Shown: one piece after another, positions 9,068-19,168 of the stretch | Numbering within the stretch: position 1 is the first letter of the stretch | Layout: every line of letters starts with the position of its first letter | Source: Flavobacteriaceae bacterium UJ101 | GTDB lineage: Bacteria; Bacteroidota; Bacteroidia; Flavobacteriales; UJ101 | Assembly (NCBI GenBank): GCA_001880285.1 | Contig: CP016269.1 | Span: 3,010,210-3,074,209, forward strand | Reading direction: 5' to 3' | DNA length: 64,000 bases | Position numbers and translations under genes: made by a program | Notes under the pieces: model-generated | The model's database searches: none | Told to the model about the DNA's origin: nothing | Seen by the model: the letters and a program-made list of their open reading frames with translations, nothing else

Positions 9068-11699
9068 TAGACTGATTTAAAATCAGTGGGTTATCATCTT
9101 CATATTTAATATCTTGAAGCATATTAGCCTTTAAACCAATAAATAAATTCCATGTTTGATTGGTTCCCGTAGGTACCCAACCAAATGTCATATTGAAACT
9201 TCTTAAATCTCGTGTTAGATTTAAACGTAATGCTGCAAATTCTCCTGAAGTAAAATCATAACTTGTATTGTAACCAATTTTCCAATATGGAGCAGGTTCA
9301 ATAGAACCGTTTATATTAACCGAAGTAAAATTTTGAGTAGTTAAAAATTGTCGTGTAGTTCGATGACTAAAACTTAGTCCTAATGACCATGGAATTGTAA
9401 AACGAGCATAGCCGTCTTTATCATATTCGTAAACATCATAACGAACAGCTCCACGATAAGGGTAATCGGATTTTTTATTTTTAGAATTTCGTTCAGATTT
9501 TGACTTAAAGGTATCGTTATTAAACGTATATTGGGTTGCAATACCCCAGTTTACTAAACGAGGACTTATTTTGTCGATAACATGATAACTACCATTAAAA
9601 TCTCCATTTGAATCTAATGTCGGAGCAAAATCATAAGGATCCCAAGTAGCATTAAAATTAACACTAACCTTATCGTTAAATAATTTTGTAGATCCAGTCA
9701 TAGTTAAATCAGACCATTGAAGAGAGTCAGCTGCCATATTGTAACTGGTTGACATATTGACATAATCAAATATTTTAATTTTTCTATAGCCTACAGAATC
9801 ATTTTTATTATCACGAACTTTTGCTTCTAAATTATGTCGTAAACTTAAACCAACCGAACTACTGAGTCCTCTTCCTGGTGCTCCATAAATACCTCCATCA
9901 AAAGGAGAATAAATATTTAAATTACCATTTTCATCACGATAGGTGTCATAATAACCCCATGAAGGTGCTGAAAAATCAGGTGTAAAAGAGTAGGAAATAC
10001 TTGGTGTCATAACGTGGCGGATAGCCTTGATCATCGGATCGTCATTATTTTTATCAAAACGAAATGTTTTGTATAAATTAGTTGATACACTAGAAGAAAA
10101 ATTAAAAGTTCTATACGTTTTGAAACCATTCACTGTAGTATCTTCAACAGCATCTGTATCTGGATTATAGGCTCGATTAATCGTTTCCAAATACCAAACA
10201 TCTCTATAACTACCTGATAAGTTAAAATTAAAATATTTAGCCAAAGTAACACCTGTATTGGCTGATAATTGATGTTGAAAACCATTTTGTAGACTATCCC
10301 ACATTTCTTGTTTAAATAAATTATCATCTAATACTTGTACTTTATTTTCAAAATCAAAAGAGTAATCAACCCCTATGTTTTGTAATAATCCTTTTTTACT
10401 ACCTACTTTGGGTGCAAATGGGTATTGACGATCCATTTGAACATTAAATCTAGGTAAAGTCAAATTCACTAAATTGGTTTGTGAGTTTTGAGAGTGTGCT
10501 GCTGATAAAGACATCGTAAAAGGAAGCTTATCAAAAGTTTTAGTTAAGTTTATAGATGATGATATTGTGTTTGTTAAATTATTTCCATTAATATAATTTC
10601 CCGAGTTTAGGGTTGTATTAAAATAATTAGTAGAAGCATAATTTACATTGGCTGATAAACGTAAATTAGGATTTGATTTAGGGTCTTGTGTGTGACGCCA
10701 ATTTATTCGAATTAAATTTTGTTCAGAATAATCACTTAGTCCCTTTGTACCTTCTTTTCGTATCTCATAATCAAAGCCAAAACCACCACTAAATTTATAA
10801 CGTTTTTTATAATTTGATAAGATATGCGTACTCCAACTTCCTTTTGTATATACGTCAAAAGTTGTTTTTAAGTCAACGTAATCTCCAAAAGGAACATAAA
10901 ATCCCATATTCTCTAAATAGAATCCCTGATTACTATTTTCTCCAAATGAAGGAATTATAAGTCCTGCACGTGATTTCTCTCCACCAATAGGAAAAATCCC
11001 CCATGGTAAAATTAAAGGGGTAGGAACCCCATGAATATATGCTTGAGCAGGAGATGTTACAACTATTTTTTCATTTTTAAATTTTGCTTTATTGGCAACA
11101 ATATAAAAATCAGGATCATCTGTTTTTCCTCCAGTAAATTCGGGGTCAGGGGTATAAAAAATACCACCTGCATATAAAACGGAATCATTAATTTTCTTTA
11201 CTTTATCAGCGACCATCATTCCATCTGGTATACCATCTTCAATACGTACATTAGTTGCTATTCCGACACCTGTTTTAATATTGTATTGAAAAGTTTCATA
11301 TTGCATTTCTTGATTAGCTTGTTTGAAAATGGTTTTATTTTTACATTTCCCTAAACTATCACGCTTACATTGAGCAGAAATGATTTCCGTATTCCAGTCA
11401 ATTTCAATGTAATCAGCTGTTAATTCAATATCTGTATATTTAACAACGGCATCATCAATTAAATAAGACTTTTTTTCCTTTAATTTAGAAATTTGATCTT
11501 TAGAATCATAGTACAAAAAATCTTCTAATTTACCTTTCGGTCTTTTTACTGTTACGGTATCTATTTGAATAGTATCCTGAATTGTGGTATCATTTTTGGG
11601 ATCTAGATAAATAGTATCATTTTCTTGAGTATAGAATATACTTATAAAAGAAAAAGTAAAAATTAATGTTAATATATATTTTGTGTAACTTAAAATCAA
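9054..11699 (-). CDS. lptD: LptD-like LPS assembly outer-membrane protein
   Basis: An 881-residue outer-membrane protein. A signal peptide (residues 1-25) precedes an OstA/LptD N-terminal beta-jellyroll region (about 50-230, containing KAKFKNEKIVVTSPAQAYIHG-type strands) and a long C-terminal beta-barrel rich in alternating aromatic residues. The Bacteroidota LptD subclass inserts lipopolysaccharide into the outer leaflet. The gene is divergent from the amidase at 11786, so the 86-base gap holds both promoters. Confidence 0.85.
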   Translation of the reverse strand: MILSYTKYILTLIFTFSFISIFYTQENDTIYLDPKNDTTIQDTIQIDTVTVKRPKGKLEDFLYYDSKDQISKLKEKKSYLIDDAVVKYTDIELTADYIEIDWNTEIISAQCKRDSLGKCKNKTIFKQANQEMQYETFQYNIKTGVGIATNVRIEDGIPDGMMVADKVKKINDSVLYAGGIFYTPDPEFTGGKTDDPDFYIVANKAKFKNEKIVVTSPAQAYIHGVPTPLILPWGIFPIGGEKSRAGLIIPSFGENSNQGFYLENMGFYVPFGDYVDLKTTFDVYTKGSWSTHILSNYKKRYKFSGGFGFDYEIRKEGTKGLSDYSEQNLIRINWRHTQDPKSNPNLRLSANVNYASTNYFNTTLNSGNYINGNNLTNTISSSINLTKTFDKLPFTMSLSAAHSQNSQTNLVNLTLPRFNVQMDRQYPFAPKVGSKKGLLQNIGVDYSFDFENKVQVLDDNLFKQEMWDSLQNGFQHQLSANTGVTLAKYFNFNLSGSYRDVWYLETINRAYNPDTDAVEDTTVNGFKTYRTFNFSSSVSTNLYKTFRFDKNNDDPMIKAIRHVMTPSISYSFTPDFSAPSWGYYDTYRDENGNLNIYSPFDGGIYGAPGRGLSSSVGLSLRHNLEAKVRDNKNDSVGYRKIKIFDYVNMSTSYNMAADSLQWSDLTMTGSTKLFNDKVSVNFNATWDPYDFAPTLDSNGDFNGSYHVIDKISPRLVNWGIATQYTFNNDTFKSKSERNSKNKKSDYPYRGAVRYDVYEYDKDGYARFTIPWSLGLSFSHRTTRQFLTTQNFTSVNINGSIEPAPYWKIGYNTSYDFTSGEFAALRLNLTRDLRSFNMTFGWVPTGTNQTWNLFIGLKANMLQDIKYEDDNPLILNQSNGGF

Positions 11700-11785
11700 A
11701 TTCTAGTTATTATTTTTGTTGGGTAAAAAATTATGCCAAAAATAAACAAAAAATATTCTGAACTATCATTTTAACGCGAATTATC

Positions 11786-12874
11786 ATGAGAAAATTGTCC
11801 TTTTTAACCTTTTTTATTATTTTGTTTAGCCTTTCGTTTGCTCAGATTAAACCTTTTGTAGTGGTTATTGATGCAGGGCATGGAGGGCATGATAAAGGGG
11901 CTATTGGAAGTACTAAGTATGCGATTTATGAAAAAAACATCACATTAGATGTCTCTAAACGACTAGGGAAATTAATTAAAGATCGTTATGGAAGTAATGT
12001 AAAGGTGATCTATACTAGAACATCCGATAAGTTTATTACACTAAAAGGACGTGCTAATATTGCCAATCGTAATCATGCCGATTTGTTTATTTCTATACAT
12101 TGTAATTCTAATGCTAAAACATCACCTTATGGTTCTGAGACCTATGTTTTAGGGTTACATCGATCAGCGGATAACTTTGAAGTGGCTAAACGTGAAAATT
12201 CCGTGATTTTATTAGAAGAAGATTATAAAGTAACATACGAAGGTTTTGATCCTAATTCTCCTGAATCTGTTATTGGATTAACTTTAATGCAAGATGCCCA
12301 TTTAGATCAAAGTATTGAGTTTGCAGATGATGTTCAGAAACATTTCACAAATATTGGAAGAAAAAATAGAGGAGTGAAACAGGCTGGTTTTTTAGTATTA
12401 CGTGAAACAGCAATGCCTTCTGTTTTGATTGAAATAGGTTTTGTTTCAAATGCTGCTGAACGTCAATTTATTAATTCCTCTAAAGGGAAAAGCAAGATAG
12501 CCAAATCTATTTTTCAATCGTTTGATTCTTATAAAAAGGAATTTGATAAAAAGAATGGTGTTGTTATAGCTTCATCTTCAACTAATACAGCAAATAATAA
12601 CACTCAAGTCACTTCAAAAGAAGGTATTGTGTATAAAGTTCAGTTAATGTCAAGTAAAAAATGGATTAATAAAAAATCCAGTAATTTTAAAGGGTTACAA
12701 GACATTGAGCGTGTACAAAATGATAACGGTATTTACATCTATACCTATGGTAAAACATCAAGTTATTCAGCTATCAAGAAAAAGCAAAAAGAGGCAAGAG
12801 GAAAAGGGTATAAGGATTGCTTTATTATTGCATTAAAAAATGGAGAAAGAGTTTCTGTAAAAAGTACGTTATAA
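11786..12874 (+). CDS. N-acetylmuramoyl-L-alanine amidase (Amidase_3) with C-terminal SPOR-like domain
   Basis: A periplasmic peptidoglycan amidase that cleaves between MurNAc and L-Ala during cell separation. A signal peptide (residues 1-19) is followed by the Amidase_3 domain, with zinc ligands visible in DAGHGGHDKGA, FISIHCNSN and the catalytic LIEIGFVSN. After a Ser/Thr/Asn linker near residue 265, the last 80 residues (YKVQLMSSKKW...) look like a SPOR-type septal peptidoglycan-binding domain. At 362 residues it is of usual size. It is followed by the MlaD gene after 61 bases. Confidence 0.9.
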   Translation: MRKLSFLTFFIILFSLSFAQIKPFVVVIDAGHGGHDKGAIGSTKYAIYEKNITLDVSKRLGKLIKDRYGSNVKVIYTRTSDKFITLKGRANIANRNHADLFISIHCNSNAKTSPYGSETYVLGLHRSADNFEVAKRENSVILLEEDYKVTYEGFDPNSPESVIGLTLMQDAHLDQSIEFADDVQKHFTNIGRKNRGVKQAGFLVLRETAMPSVLIEIGFVSNAAERQFINSSKGKSKIAKSIFQSFDSYKKEFDKKNGVVIASSSTNTANNNTQVTSKEGIVYKVQLMSSKKWINKKSSNFKGLQDIERVQNDNGIYIYTYGKTSSYSAIKKKQKEARGKGYKDCFIIALKNGERVSVKSTL

Positions 12875-12935
12875 AATGAGTTAATGAAAATTAACATTTT
12901 TACACTAAATTTACCACTTTAAACGTTTTATATTT

Positions 12936-13952
12936 ATGTCAAAAAATTTAAAAGCAGGGATTATTGCGTTAGTTGCTATAGGATCATTTATTCTTTTAAT
13001 TAATTTTTTAAAAGGAGAAAATGTATTCAATAGAGGTACAGTTTTATACGCAGTTTATGATGATGTTCATGGATTACAAGAAACAAAGCCTGTAACAATT
13101 AATGGAATGAAAGTAGGGCATGTAGATGATATTGATTTTACAGATGATGATACAGGAAACCTTTTGGTACAAATGACCATCAATACTGATTTTGAATTTG
13201 ATAAAAATACAAAGGCCATTATTCATGAACCTGGTTTGATGTCTGGAGCTGAAATCAAGCTGGAAATGTCACGTAAAGGAACACCTGTAAAAGATGGGGA
13301 TTATATTATAGGAACAGCTGAATCGGGTATGATGTCTGTCTTAGCTAAAGAAGTAACTCCATTAAAGCAAAAATTAGAGAACGTTTTAGGAAGTGTTGAT
13401 TCAACTTTAATTATGGTAAGAGGTTTGGCAACACCTGAAAATAAAAAAAGTATTGCCAATTTGGTTACAAACTTAGATAAAACCATTATTTCATTTAATC
13501 AAATGGCTCAATCCGTTAACAAAACTGTTTCTAAATTTGATAATACGGCTCAAAGTTTTGATGGGTTAGCCCTTGAAGCAAAGGGTTTAGTTGCAGAAAA
13601 TCGAACAAAATTAGCCTCAACTTTACATAATTTAGATGCTACTATGAGTAATTTCAACCATGTAGCAGAAGACTTAGACCAAGCAGATTTGGATAAAACT
13701 ATTGCTAAATTAGACCAATCATTAACTGGTTTGAATGATATTATGGCGGGTATTCAAAAAGGAGAAGGGAGTCTTGGTAAGTTGATGAAAGACGAAGCTG
13801 TTTACAATAATTTAGATCATGCAACCAAAGAATTAGAACTACTTTTGCGTGATATGAAAGAGAATCCGAAACGCTACGTACATTTCTCTATTTTTGGTAA
13901 GAAGAATAAACCTTACGTTAATGAAGAAATTAAGAATGATTCTAAAGAATAA
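12936..13952 (+). CDS. mlaD: MlaD/MCE-family lipid transport protein
   Basis: A 338-residue single-pass protein. The N-terminal membrane segment (about residues 7-24) is followed by an MCE domain (about 38-120, with VHGLQETKPVTINGMKVGHV). A long helical region then contains Phe/Asp/Leu repeats such as LDKTIISFNQMAQ. MCE proteins form periplasmic channels for phospholipid movement between membranes. The partner ATPase and permease are not in this window. It is downstream of the amidase in the same direction. Confidence 0.87.
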   Translation: MSKNLKAGIIALVAIGSFILLINFLKGENVFNRGTVLYAVYDDVHGLQETKPVTINGMKVGHVDDIDFTDDDTGNLLVQMTINTDFEFDKNTKAIIHEPGLMSGAEIKLEMSRKGTPVKDGDYIIGTAESGMMSVLAKEVTPLKQKLENVLGSVDSTLIMVRGLATPENKKSIANLVTNLDKTIISFNQMAQSVNKTVSKFDNTAQSFDGLALEAKGLVAENRTKLASTLHNLDATMSNFNHVAEDLDQADLDKTIAKLDQSLTGLNDIMAGIQKGEGSLGKLMKDEAVYNNLDHATKELELLLRDMKENPKRYVHFSIFGKKNKPYVNEEIKNDSKE

Positions 13953-14019
13953 ATTTATTATTCACGCATAACATATTTTTCAAAAAATCTTTATATATTG
14001 AGTCAAATTTTGAATTGAT

Positions 14020-15339
14020 ATGAAGATTTTCTCTAGTGTATTATTTATTGCGTTATTAATAATAGGTTTTGGTTTCTTTGCTAAAAACATAAAAAAATTA
14101 ATACGTAACATTCAGTTAGGTAGAGATGTAGATCGTACAGATAATGCTTCTGAACGATGGATGACAATGGCTCGTGTAGCATTAGGTCAAGGTAAAATGA
14201 CGGTTAGACCTATAGCAGGAATTCTTCATATCATTGTCTACTTAGGTTTTATTATCATTAACATAGAATTACTTGAAATTATCATTGATGGAATTTTTGG
14301 AACTCATCGTGTTTTTTCTTTTATGGGAGGTTTTTATGATTTTTTAATTGCTTCTTTTGAATTATTAGCCTTTTTAGTTATTGTTTCCGTTGTCGTTTTC
14401 TGGATTCGTAGAAATATTGTAAGAATCAAACGTTTTTGGAATCCTGAGATGGAAGGTTTTCCAAAGAATGATGCCAATTATATATTATATATTGAATTTG
14501 TATTGATGGTTTTATTTTTAACCATGAATGCTGCTGATTATAAATTACAATTAATGGGAGAATATCATCAAGCGGGTAGTTTTCCCATCTCACAATATAT
14601 AGCTCATTTACTTCCTGAAAATAGTACTGTGCTAGTTATTATAGAAAAAGCAGCTTGGTGGTTACATATTGCAGGTATTTTATTTTTCATGAATTATTTA
14701 TACTATTCTAAACACTTGCATATTTTATTAGCATTTCCGAATACCTATTTCTCAAAATTAGAACCTAAAGGACAATTAACTAACTTAGAATCGGTAACAA
14801 AAGAAGTTAAAATGATGATGGACCCTAACGCAGATCCATTTGCCGCAGCTCCTGCAGGAGAAGAGGGAAGTGTACCTGAGAAATTTGGTGCAAGTGATGC
14901 TACCGATTTAAATTGGGTACAATTGATGAATGCTTATACTTGTACCGAATGTGGACGTTGTACATCAGTTTGTCCAGCCAATATTACAGGAAAAAAATTA
15001 TCTCCTCGTAAAATCATGATGGATACACGTGATCGTATTGAAGAAATTGGGAAAAACGTTGATCAAAATGGAGAATTTAAGCCAGATAATAAACAATTAT
15101 TAGGAGATTATATCTCCCACGAAGAATTATGGGCTTGTACTTCATGTAATGCTTGTGTTGATGCTTGTCCAGTTTTAATTGATCCTTTATCTATTATTGT
15201 AGATTTAAGACGATTCCTAGTAATGGAACAATCAGCAGCTCCACAAGAGTTAAATATTATGATGACTAATATTGAAAATAATAGTGCTCCTTGGCAATTT
15301 GGACAAGCAGATCGCCTAAATTGGAAGGATGAAGCCTAA
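14020..15339 (+). CDS. Membrane-bound 4Fe-4S dicluster protein (HdrDE/NarI-like electron-transfer subunit)
   Basis: Five or six membrane segments fill residues 1-240. The C-terminal cytoplasmic part carries two 4Fe-4S cluster motifs: CTECGRCTSVCP at 308-319 and CTSCNACVDACP at 373-384. The arrangement resembles a fused heme-b-type membrane subunit plus ferredoxin-like domain found in Bacteroidota. It probably passes electrons between the quinone pool and the CCG-domain protein encoded at 15995. The electron donor and acceptor are not evident. Confidence 0.85.
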   Translation: MKIFSSVLFIALLIIGFGFFAKNIKKLIRNIQLGRDVDRTDNASERWMTMARVALGQGKMTVRPIAGILHIIVYLGFIIINIELLEIIIDGIFGTHRVFSFMGGFYDFLIASFELLAFLVIVSVVVFWIRRNIVRIKRFWNPEMEGFPKNDANYILYIEFVLMVLFLTMNAADYKLQLMGEYHQAGSFPISQYIAHLLPENSTVLVIIEKAAWWLHIAGILFFMNYLYYSKHLHILLAFPNTYFSKLEPKGQLTNLESVTKEVKMMMDPNADPFAAAPAGEEGSVPEKFGASDATDLNWVQLMNAYTCTECGRCTSVCPANITGKKLSPRKIMMDTRDRIEEIGKNVDQNGEFKPDNKQLLGDYISHEELWACTSCNACVDACPVLIDPLSIIVDLRRFLVMEQSAAPQELNIMMTNIENNSAPWQFGQADRLNWKDEA

Positions 15340-15487
15340 AGCATATAAAATTGATAATATAAAAGAGGTTTTATTATAAATTAGATAAAAATAGACTTTT
15401 AAAGTGTATTTAAAACACAAAAGTTAACCAAATATGATTATTTAGATAAATTTGAACTCATAAATAATCATCATAAAGTCATAAAAA

Positions 15488-15937
15488 ATGGACACAAACG
15501 AAACGGGAAGAGACCTGTTAAAAAGTAAATCAGAAGATGGACAAAACATTAGCCCAGTCTTATCAGAAGGAGTTAAAAATTATTTAATTGATATTGATGG
15601 GACCATTGGAGATGACATTCCAAATGAAGAACCAGAACGTATGGCTACGGCTAATTACTATCCTGATGCATTAGAAATTGTAAATAATTGGTATGCAGAA
15701 GGACATCAAATCTGTTTTTTTACATCTAGAACAGAAGAACATCGTGATGTTACAGAAAAATGGTTAGCAAAATGTGGATTTAAATATCACAGCCTTTTAA
15801 TGGGAAAACCAAGAGGCGGAAATTATCACTGGATTGATAATCATATTGTTAAAGCGACACGTTTTCACGGAAAATTCACCAATTTAGTAGAGAAAGAAGT
15901 GAAAATCGAAGTCTTTGATGATGGAAGACATGATTAA
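15488..15937 (+). CDS. HAD-superfamily phosphatase-like protein
   Basis: A 149-residue protein with the HAD motif I sequence DIDGT near residue 37, a second motif CFFTSRT, and a third region MGKPRGGNYHWIDN. Homologues in this phylum are often labelled phosphoheptose isomerase, which the motifs do not support; a small phosphatase of the HAD type is more consistent. The gene sits between the two Fe-S protein genes and may be in the same operon. The substrate is unknown. Confidence 0.75.
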   Translation: MDTNETGRDLLKSKSEDGQNISPVLSEGVKNYLIDIDGTIGDDIPNEEPERMATANYYPDALEIVNNWYAEGHQICFFTSRTEEHRDVTEKWLAKCGFKYHSLLMGKPRGGNYHWIDNHIVKATRFHGKFTNLVEKEVKIEVFDDGRHD

Positions 15938-15994
15938 AAAATAAAAATGAAAATCATGATTTGATTTTCATTGAATAATATAAAATAAACTTAT

Positions 15995-16783
15995 ATGAGT
16001 AACTTAAATGTTCCAACAATGGCAGAATATATGACGCAAGGAAAATCGCCAGAAGTTCTATTTTGGGTAGGATGTGCAGGAAGTTTTGATGATCGAGCTA
16101 AAAAAATCACCAAAGCCTTTGTGAAAATTCTAAATAAAGCTAACGTAGAATTTGCCGTTCTAGGAACAGAAGAAGGATGTACAGGTGATCCCGCAAAACG
16201 TGCTGGGAATGAATTTTTATTTCAAATGCAAGCTATGATGAATATTGAAGTCATGAATGCTTATGAAGTTAAAAAAATTGTTACTGCATGTCCACATTGT
16301 TTTAATACGATTAAAAATGAATATCCTTCGTTAGGTGGAAAATATGAAGTTATGCATCATACACAATTTATAAACGGGTTATTAAATGACGGTCGTTTGA
16401 AAATTGAAGGTGGAAGTTTTAAAGGAAAACGTATTGTATTTCATGATCCTTGTTATTTAGGTCGTGCTAACGATGAATATGAAGCTCCTCGTATCTTAAT
16501 TCAGAAATTAGATGCTGAATTAGTAGAAATGAAACGATGTAAGTCTAAAGGTCTTTGTTGTGGAGCAGGAGGAGCACAGATGTTCAAAGAACCTGAAAAA
16601 GGAGATAAGGATATCAATGTTGAGCGTACAGAAGAAGCTTTAGAACAAAAACCCGGTATTATCGCTACAGGATGCCCATTTTGTAATACCATGATGACAG
16701 ATGGTGTAAAAGCCAAAGAAAAAGAAAAAGATGTTTCTGTTTTAGATTTAGCTGAACTAATTGCTACAGCGGAAGATTTATAA
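15995..16783 (+). CDS. CCG-domain (Fe-S)-binding protein, HdrB/LutA-like
   Basis: A 262-residue soluble protein with two CCG domains: CPHCFNTIKNEYP with a following HH, and CCGAGGAQMF with HDPCYLG. These motifs bind a noncubane 4Fe-4S cluster in heterodisulfide reductase subunits and their relatives. With the membrane dicluster protein at 14020 it probably forms one complex in which it is the catalytic or terminal electron-transfer subunit. The substrate in this phylum is not established. Confidence 0.86.
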   Translation: MSNLNVPTMAEYMTQGKSPEVLFWVGCAGSFDDRAKKITKAFVKILNKANVEFAVLGTEEGCTGDPAKRAGNEFLFQMQAMMNIEVMNAYEVKKIVTACPHCFNTIKNEYPSLGGKYEVMHHTQFINGLLNDGRLKIEGGSFKGKRIVFHDPCYLGRANDEYEAPRILIQKLDAELVEMKRCKSKGLCCGAGGAQMFKEPEKGDKDINVERTEEALEQKPGIIATGCPFCNTMMTDGVKAKEKEKDVSVLDLAELIATAEDL

Positions 16784-16809
16784 AATAGAATTAAAAAAAG
16801 ATAAAAAAG

Positions 16810-16845
16810 AGGCTCTTATGACTTTTATCATAAAAGCCTTTTTTT
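16810..16845 (+). terminator. Rho-independent terminator after the Fe-S gene cluster
   Basis: AGGCTCTTATGA pairs with TCATAAAAGCCT with one or two wobbles and is followed by seven T residues. It closes the 14.0-16.8 kb redox cluster and separates it from the following NDH-2 gene, whose ATG is 13 bases further on. Confidence 0.85.
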
Positions 16846-16857
16846 GTATATTTACAT

Positions 16858-18126
16858 ATGGAAAAAAAAGTATATATACCTGAAAGTAAATATCCTCGAA
16901 TAGTGGTTGTTGGAGCTGGATTTGCTGGAATTCATTTTATAAAGAAACTTAAAAATAAACCCTATCAAATTGTTTTATTAGATGAAAATAATTTTCATCA
17001 ATTTCCACCACTTTTTTATCAAGTAGCAACCAGTGGGTTAGAACCTGATTCTATTGTTTTTTCCATTAGAAAAGTTTTTCAGAATTATAAAAACTTTGTT
17101 TTTAGAATGGCCAAAGTGAAGCAAATTGTTCAAGAACAAAATTGTTTACACACAGATATTGGGATTATTGATTATGACCATTTAGTTATAGCAACAGGAA
17201 GTACCAATAACTTTTATGGTATGAGTGATGTTGAAGAAAATAGTATCGGTTTAAAAACGATTCAAGAGTCATTGGATATTAGAAGTCATATTCTACAAAA
17301 TTTAGAAAAAGCCGTTAATACAAGTGATTTAGAAGAAAAACAACAGCATTCTACGATTATAATAGTAGGAGGAGGGCCTGCTGGAGTAGAAATGGCCGGT
17401 TCAATAGCAGAATTTCATCGCTTTATCTATAAAAAAGATTATCCTGATTTGCATTTAAACCCTTTAAAAATATATTTAATAGAAGCAGGAGGTAAGCTAT
17501 TATCAGCTATGACGGATAAATCTTCTAAAGATACTTTAAAAGATTTAGAGAAGTTAGATGTGAAGGTACTATTGAATACAGCAGTTGAAAGTTACGATGG
17601 AGAAAGGGTAGTACTTTCTGATAAGCAAAATTTTAAAAGTTCTACACTAATTTGGACTGCAGGAGTTAAAGGTCAATTTCCTGAAGGAATACAACCTGAT
17701 ATTGTACAGCGTGGAAATCGTTTAAAAGTAAATGGTTTTAATCGTATAGAAAATACCAAAAATATCTATGCAATTGGAGATGTGGCTTATATGGAAACTG
17801 AAACATATCCTAATGGACATCCCATGGTTGCTCCAGCAGCTATTCAACAGGGAGAGCATCTTGCAGACAATTTTTTAAATAATTTTAAGAAAGAATTTAA
17901 GTATTTTGATAAAGGTTCTTTAGCTACAATTGGAAAGAAAAAAGCAGTTGCCGATTTAAAGAATATGCACTTTAATGGTTTTTTCGCATGGCTTATATGG
18001 TCAACGGTTCATTTAATGTCCATTAGTGGATTTAAAAATAAGTTACGTGTTGGTTTAAATTGGATGAATAGCTATTTTTCTTATGATAAAAATAACCGTT
18101 TGATTATTCGTAAATATAAGCGCTAA
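16858..18126 (+). CDS. ndh: Type II NADH dehydrogenase-like FAD oxidoreductase
   Basis: A 422-residue NDH-2-type enzyme that would oxidise NAD(P)H and reduce quinone at the membrane surface without pumping protons. The FAD motif VVVGAGFAGIHF is at about residues 16-27, the NAD(P) motif VGGGPAGVEMAG at about 170, and the FAD-contact motif YAIGDVAYME at about 303. The C-terminal hydrophobic stretch GFFAWLIWSTVHLMSI suits membrane attachment. It follows a terminator immediately, so its promoter probably overlaps that hairpin. Confidence 0.88.
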   Translation: MEKKVYIPESKYPRIVVVGAGFAGIHFIKKLKNKPYQIVLLDENNFHQFPPLFYQVATSGLEPDSIVFSIRKVFQNYKNFVFRMAKVKQIVQEQNCLHTDIGIIDYDHLVIATGSTNNFYGMSDVEENSIGLKTIQESLDIRSHILQNLEKAVNTSDLEEKQQHSTIIIVGGGPAGVEMAGSIAEFHRFIYKKDYPDLHLNPLKIYLIEAGGKLLSAMTDKSSKDTLKDLEKLDVKVLLNTAVESYDGERVVLSDKQNFKSSTLIWTAGVKGQFPEGIQPDIVQRGNRLKVNGFNRIENTKNIYAIGDVAYMETETYPNGHPMVAPAAIQQGEHLADNFLNNFKKEFKYFDKGSLATIGKKKAVADLKNMHFNGFFAWLIWSTVHLMSISGFKNKLRVGLNWMNSYFSYDKNNRLIIRKYKR

Positions 18127-18271
18127 ATAGAGCTTAGTTTCAAAAACATAACATATATCATATAATTGGAAAAATGTATCAATATATTTTTCCTCTATAT
18201 TATTCTTCTTTTATATTTGTCATTATTTTTATTTAATCTAAATAAATTGTAAATTAAAATAAAACATTATT

Positions 18272-19168
18272 ATGAGGAAAATAATTTATTTCTTTTTGAT
18301 CGTAACTTTAACTTTTTCATGTAACAAAAATACTTCAGAAAAGGAGGGAAGCACTGAAAAAAAGATAGGAGTATTACTTGTAAATCATGGTTCCGTTTCT
18401 AAAAATTGGAGAGAAATGTTGTTAAAAATGGAAACGCAAGTAAAAGATGAAATCTTAGCTAATCCCAAAATAAGCAAGGTAACAACCGCATTTATGGAGT
18501 ATACAGAACCTTCCATTGCAACTAGAATGAAAGAGTTTGATAAAGAAGGATTTGATGAAGTCATTGTGGTTCCGATCTTTTTAACCGTTAGTTCTCACTA
18601 TAATCATGATATTCCGGTAATATTGGGTATTAGTGCAGATCCAAAAGCAAAAGATTATATGATCGATAAAGAAAAGATTGAGGTATATAAAGCCAAAGCA
18701 AGAGTTAGTATCGCACCACCTTTAGATTATTCTACTATCTTAAAAAAGAATGTTGAAAGAAGGGTTAAAGCCTTAAGTAAAGAAGCAGAAAACGAAGGAG
18801 TTTTATTAGTAGCGTATGGTGATAAGCAATACAATCAACAGTGGGAAGAAATGGTAGATGAAATAGGAAAATATTTAAAGATTAAAACAGGGCACGAAAG
18901 TATTGCTTATTCATGGTGTGGTCATTTGGTTGGTTATTCTACAGAACCTACTGTAAAAGGAATTGAAGAACTGTTAAAACTAGAAGATAATGTTATTGTA
19001 ATACCTATTTTAGTAGCCAATGATCCTTATTTTCAAAAAGATATTATTCAAAAAGCAGTAGATGAAATTTCAGGAAATGTTCTGTATAAGCAAGATGCTA
19101 TTTTACCAGATGAAAATTTAAACAAATGGGTAGTCGATATTACAAATAAAACAGTTGAAAGTTTATAA
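18272..19168 (+). CDS. Exported CbiX-like chelatase lipoprotein
   Basis: A 298-residue protein with a lipoprotein signal peptide (lipobox FSC at residue 17), so it is predicted in the cell envelope. The remainder has two CbiX/sirohydrochlorin-chelatase-like halves. The first keeps the metal-site histidines VNHGS (about residue 39) and SSHYNHDIP (about 110). The second half aligns (VAYGDKQYNQQW, PILVANDPYF) but has lost them. Cytoplasmic members insert Co or Fe into sirohydrochlorin. An exported copy is unusual and may act on imported tetrapyrroles or metals, which is inference. Its stop codon overlaps the start of the next gene by one base. Confidence 0.8.
   Translation: MRKIIYFFLIVTLTFSCNKNTSEKEGSTEKKIGVLLVNHGSVSKNWREMLLKMETQVKDEILANPKISKVTTAFMEYTEPSIATRMKEFDKEGFDEVIVVPIFLTVSSHYNHDIPVILGISADPKAKDYMIDKEKIEVYKAKARVSIAPPLDYSTILKKNVERRVKALSKEAENEGVLLVAYGDKQYNQQWEEMVDEIGKYLKIKTGHESIAYSWCGHLVGYSTEPTVKGIEELLKLEDNVIVIPILVANDPYFQKDIIQKAVDEISGNVLYKQDAILPDENLNKWVVDITNKTVESL

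Noticed and set aside
15340..15487. Possible small gene between the Fe-S and HAD genes
   Set aside because: All frames are short and lack a plausible start; the gap is A/T rich and looks like an intergenic leader.
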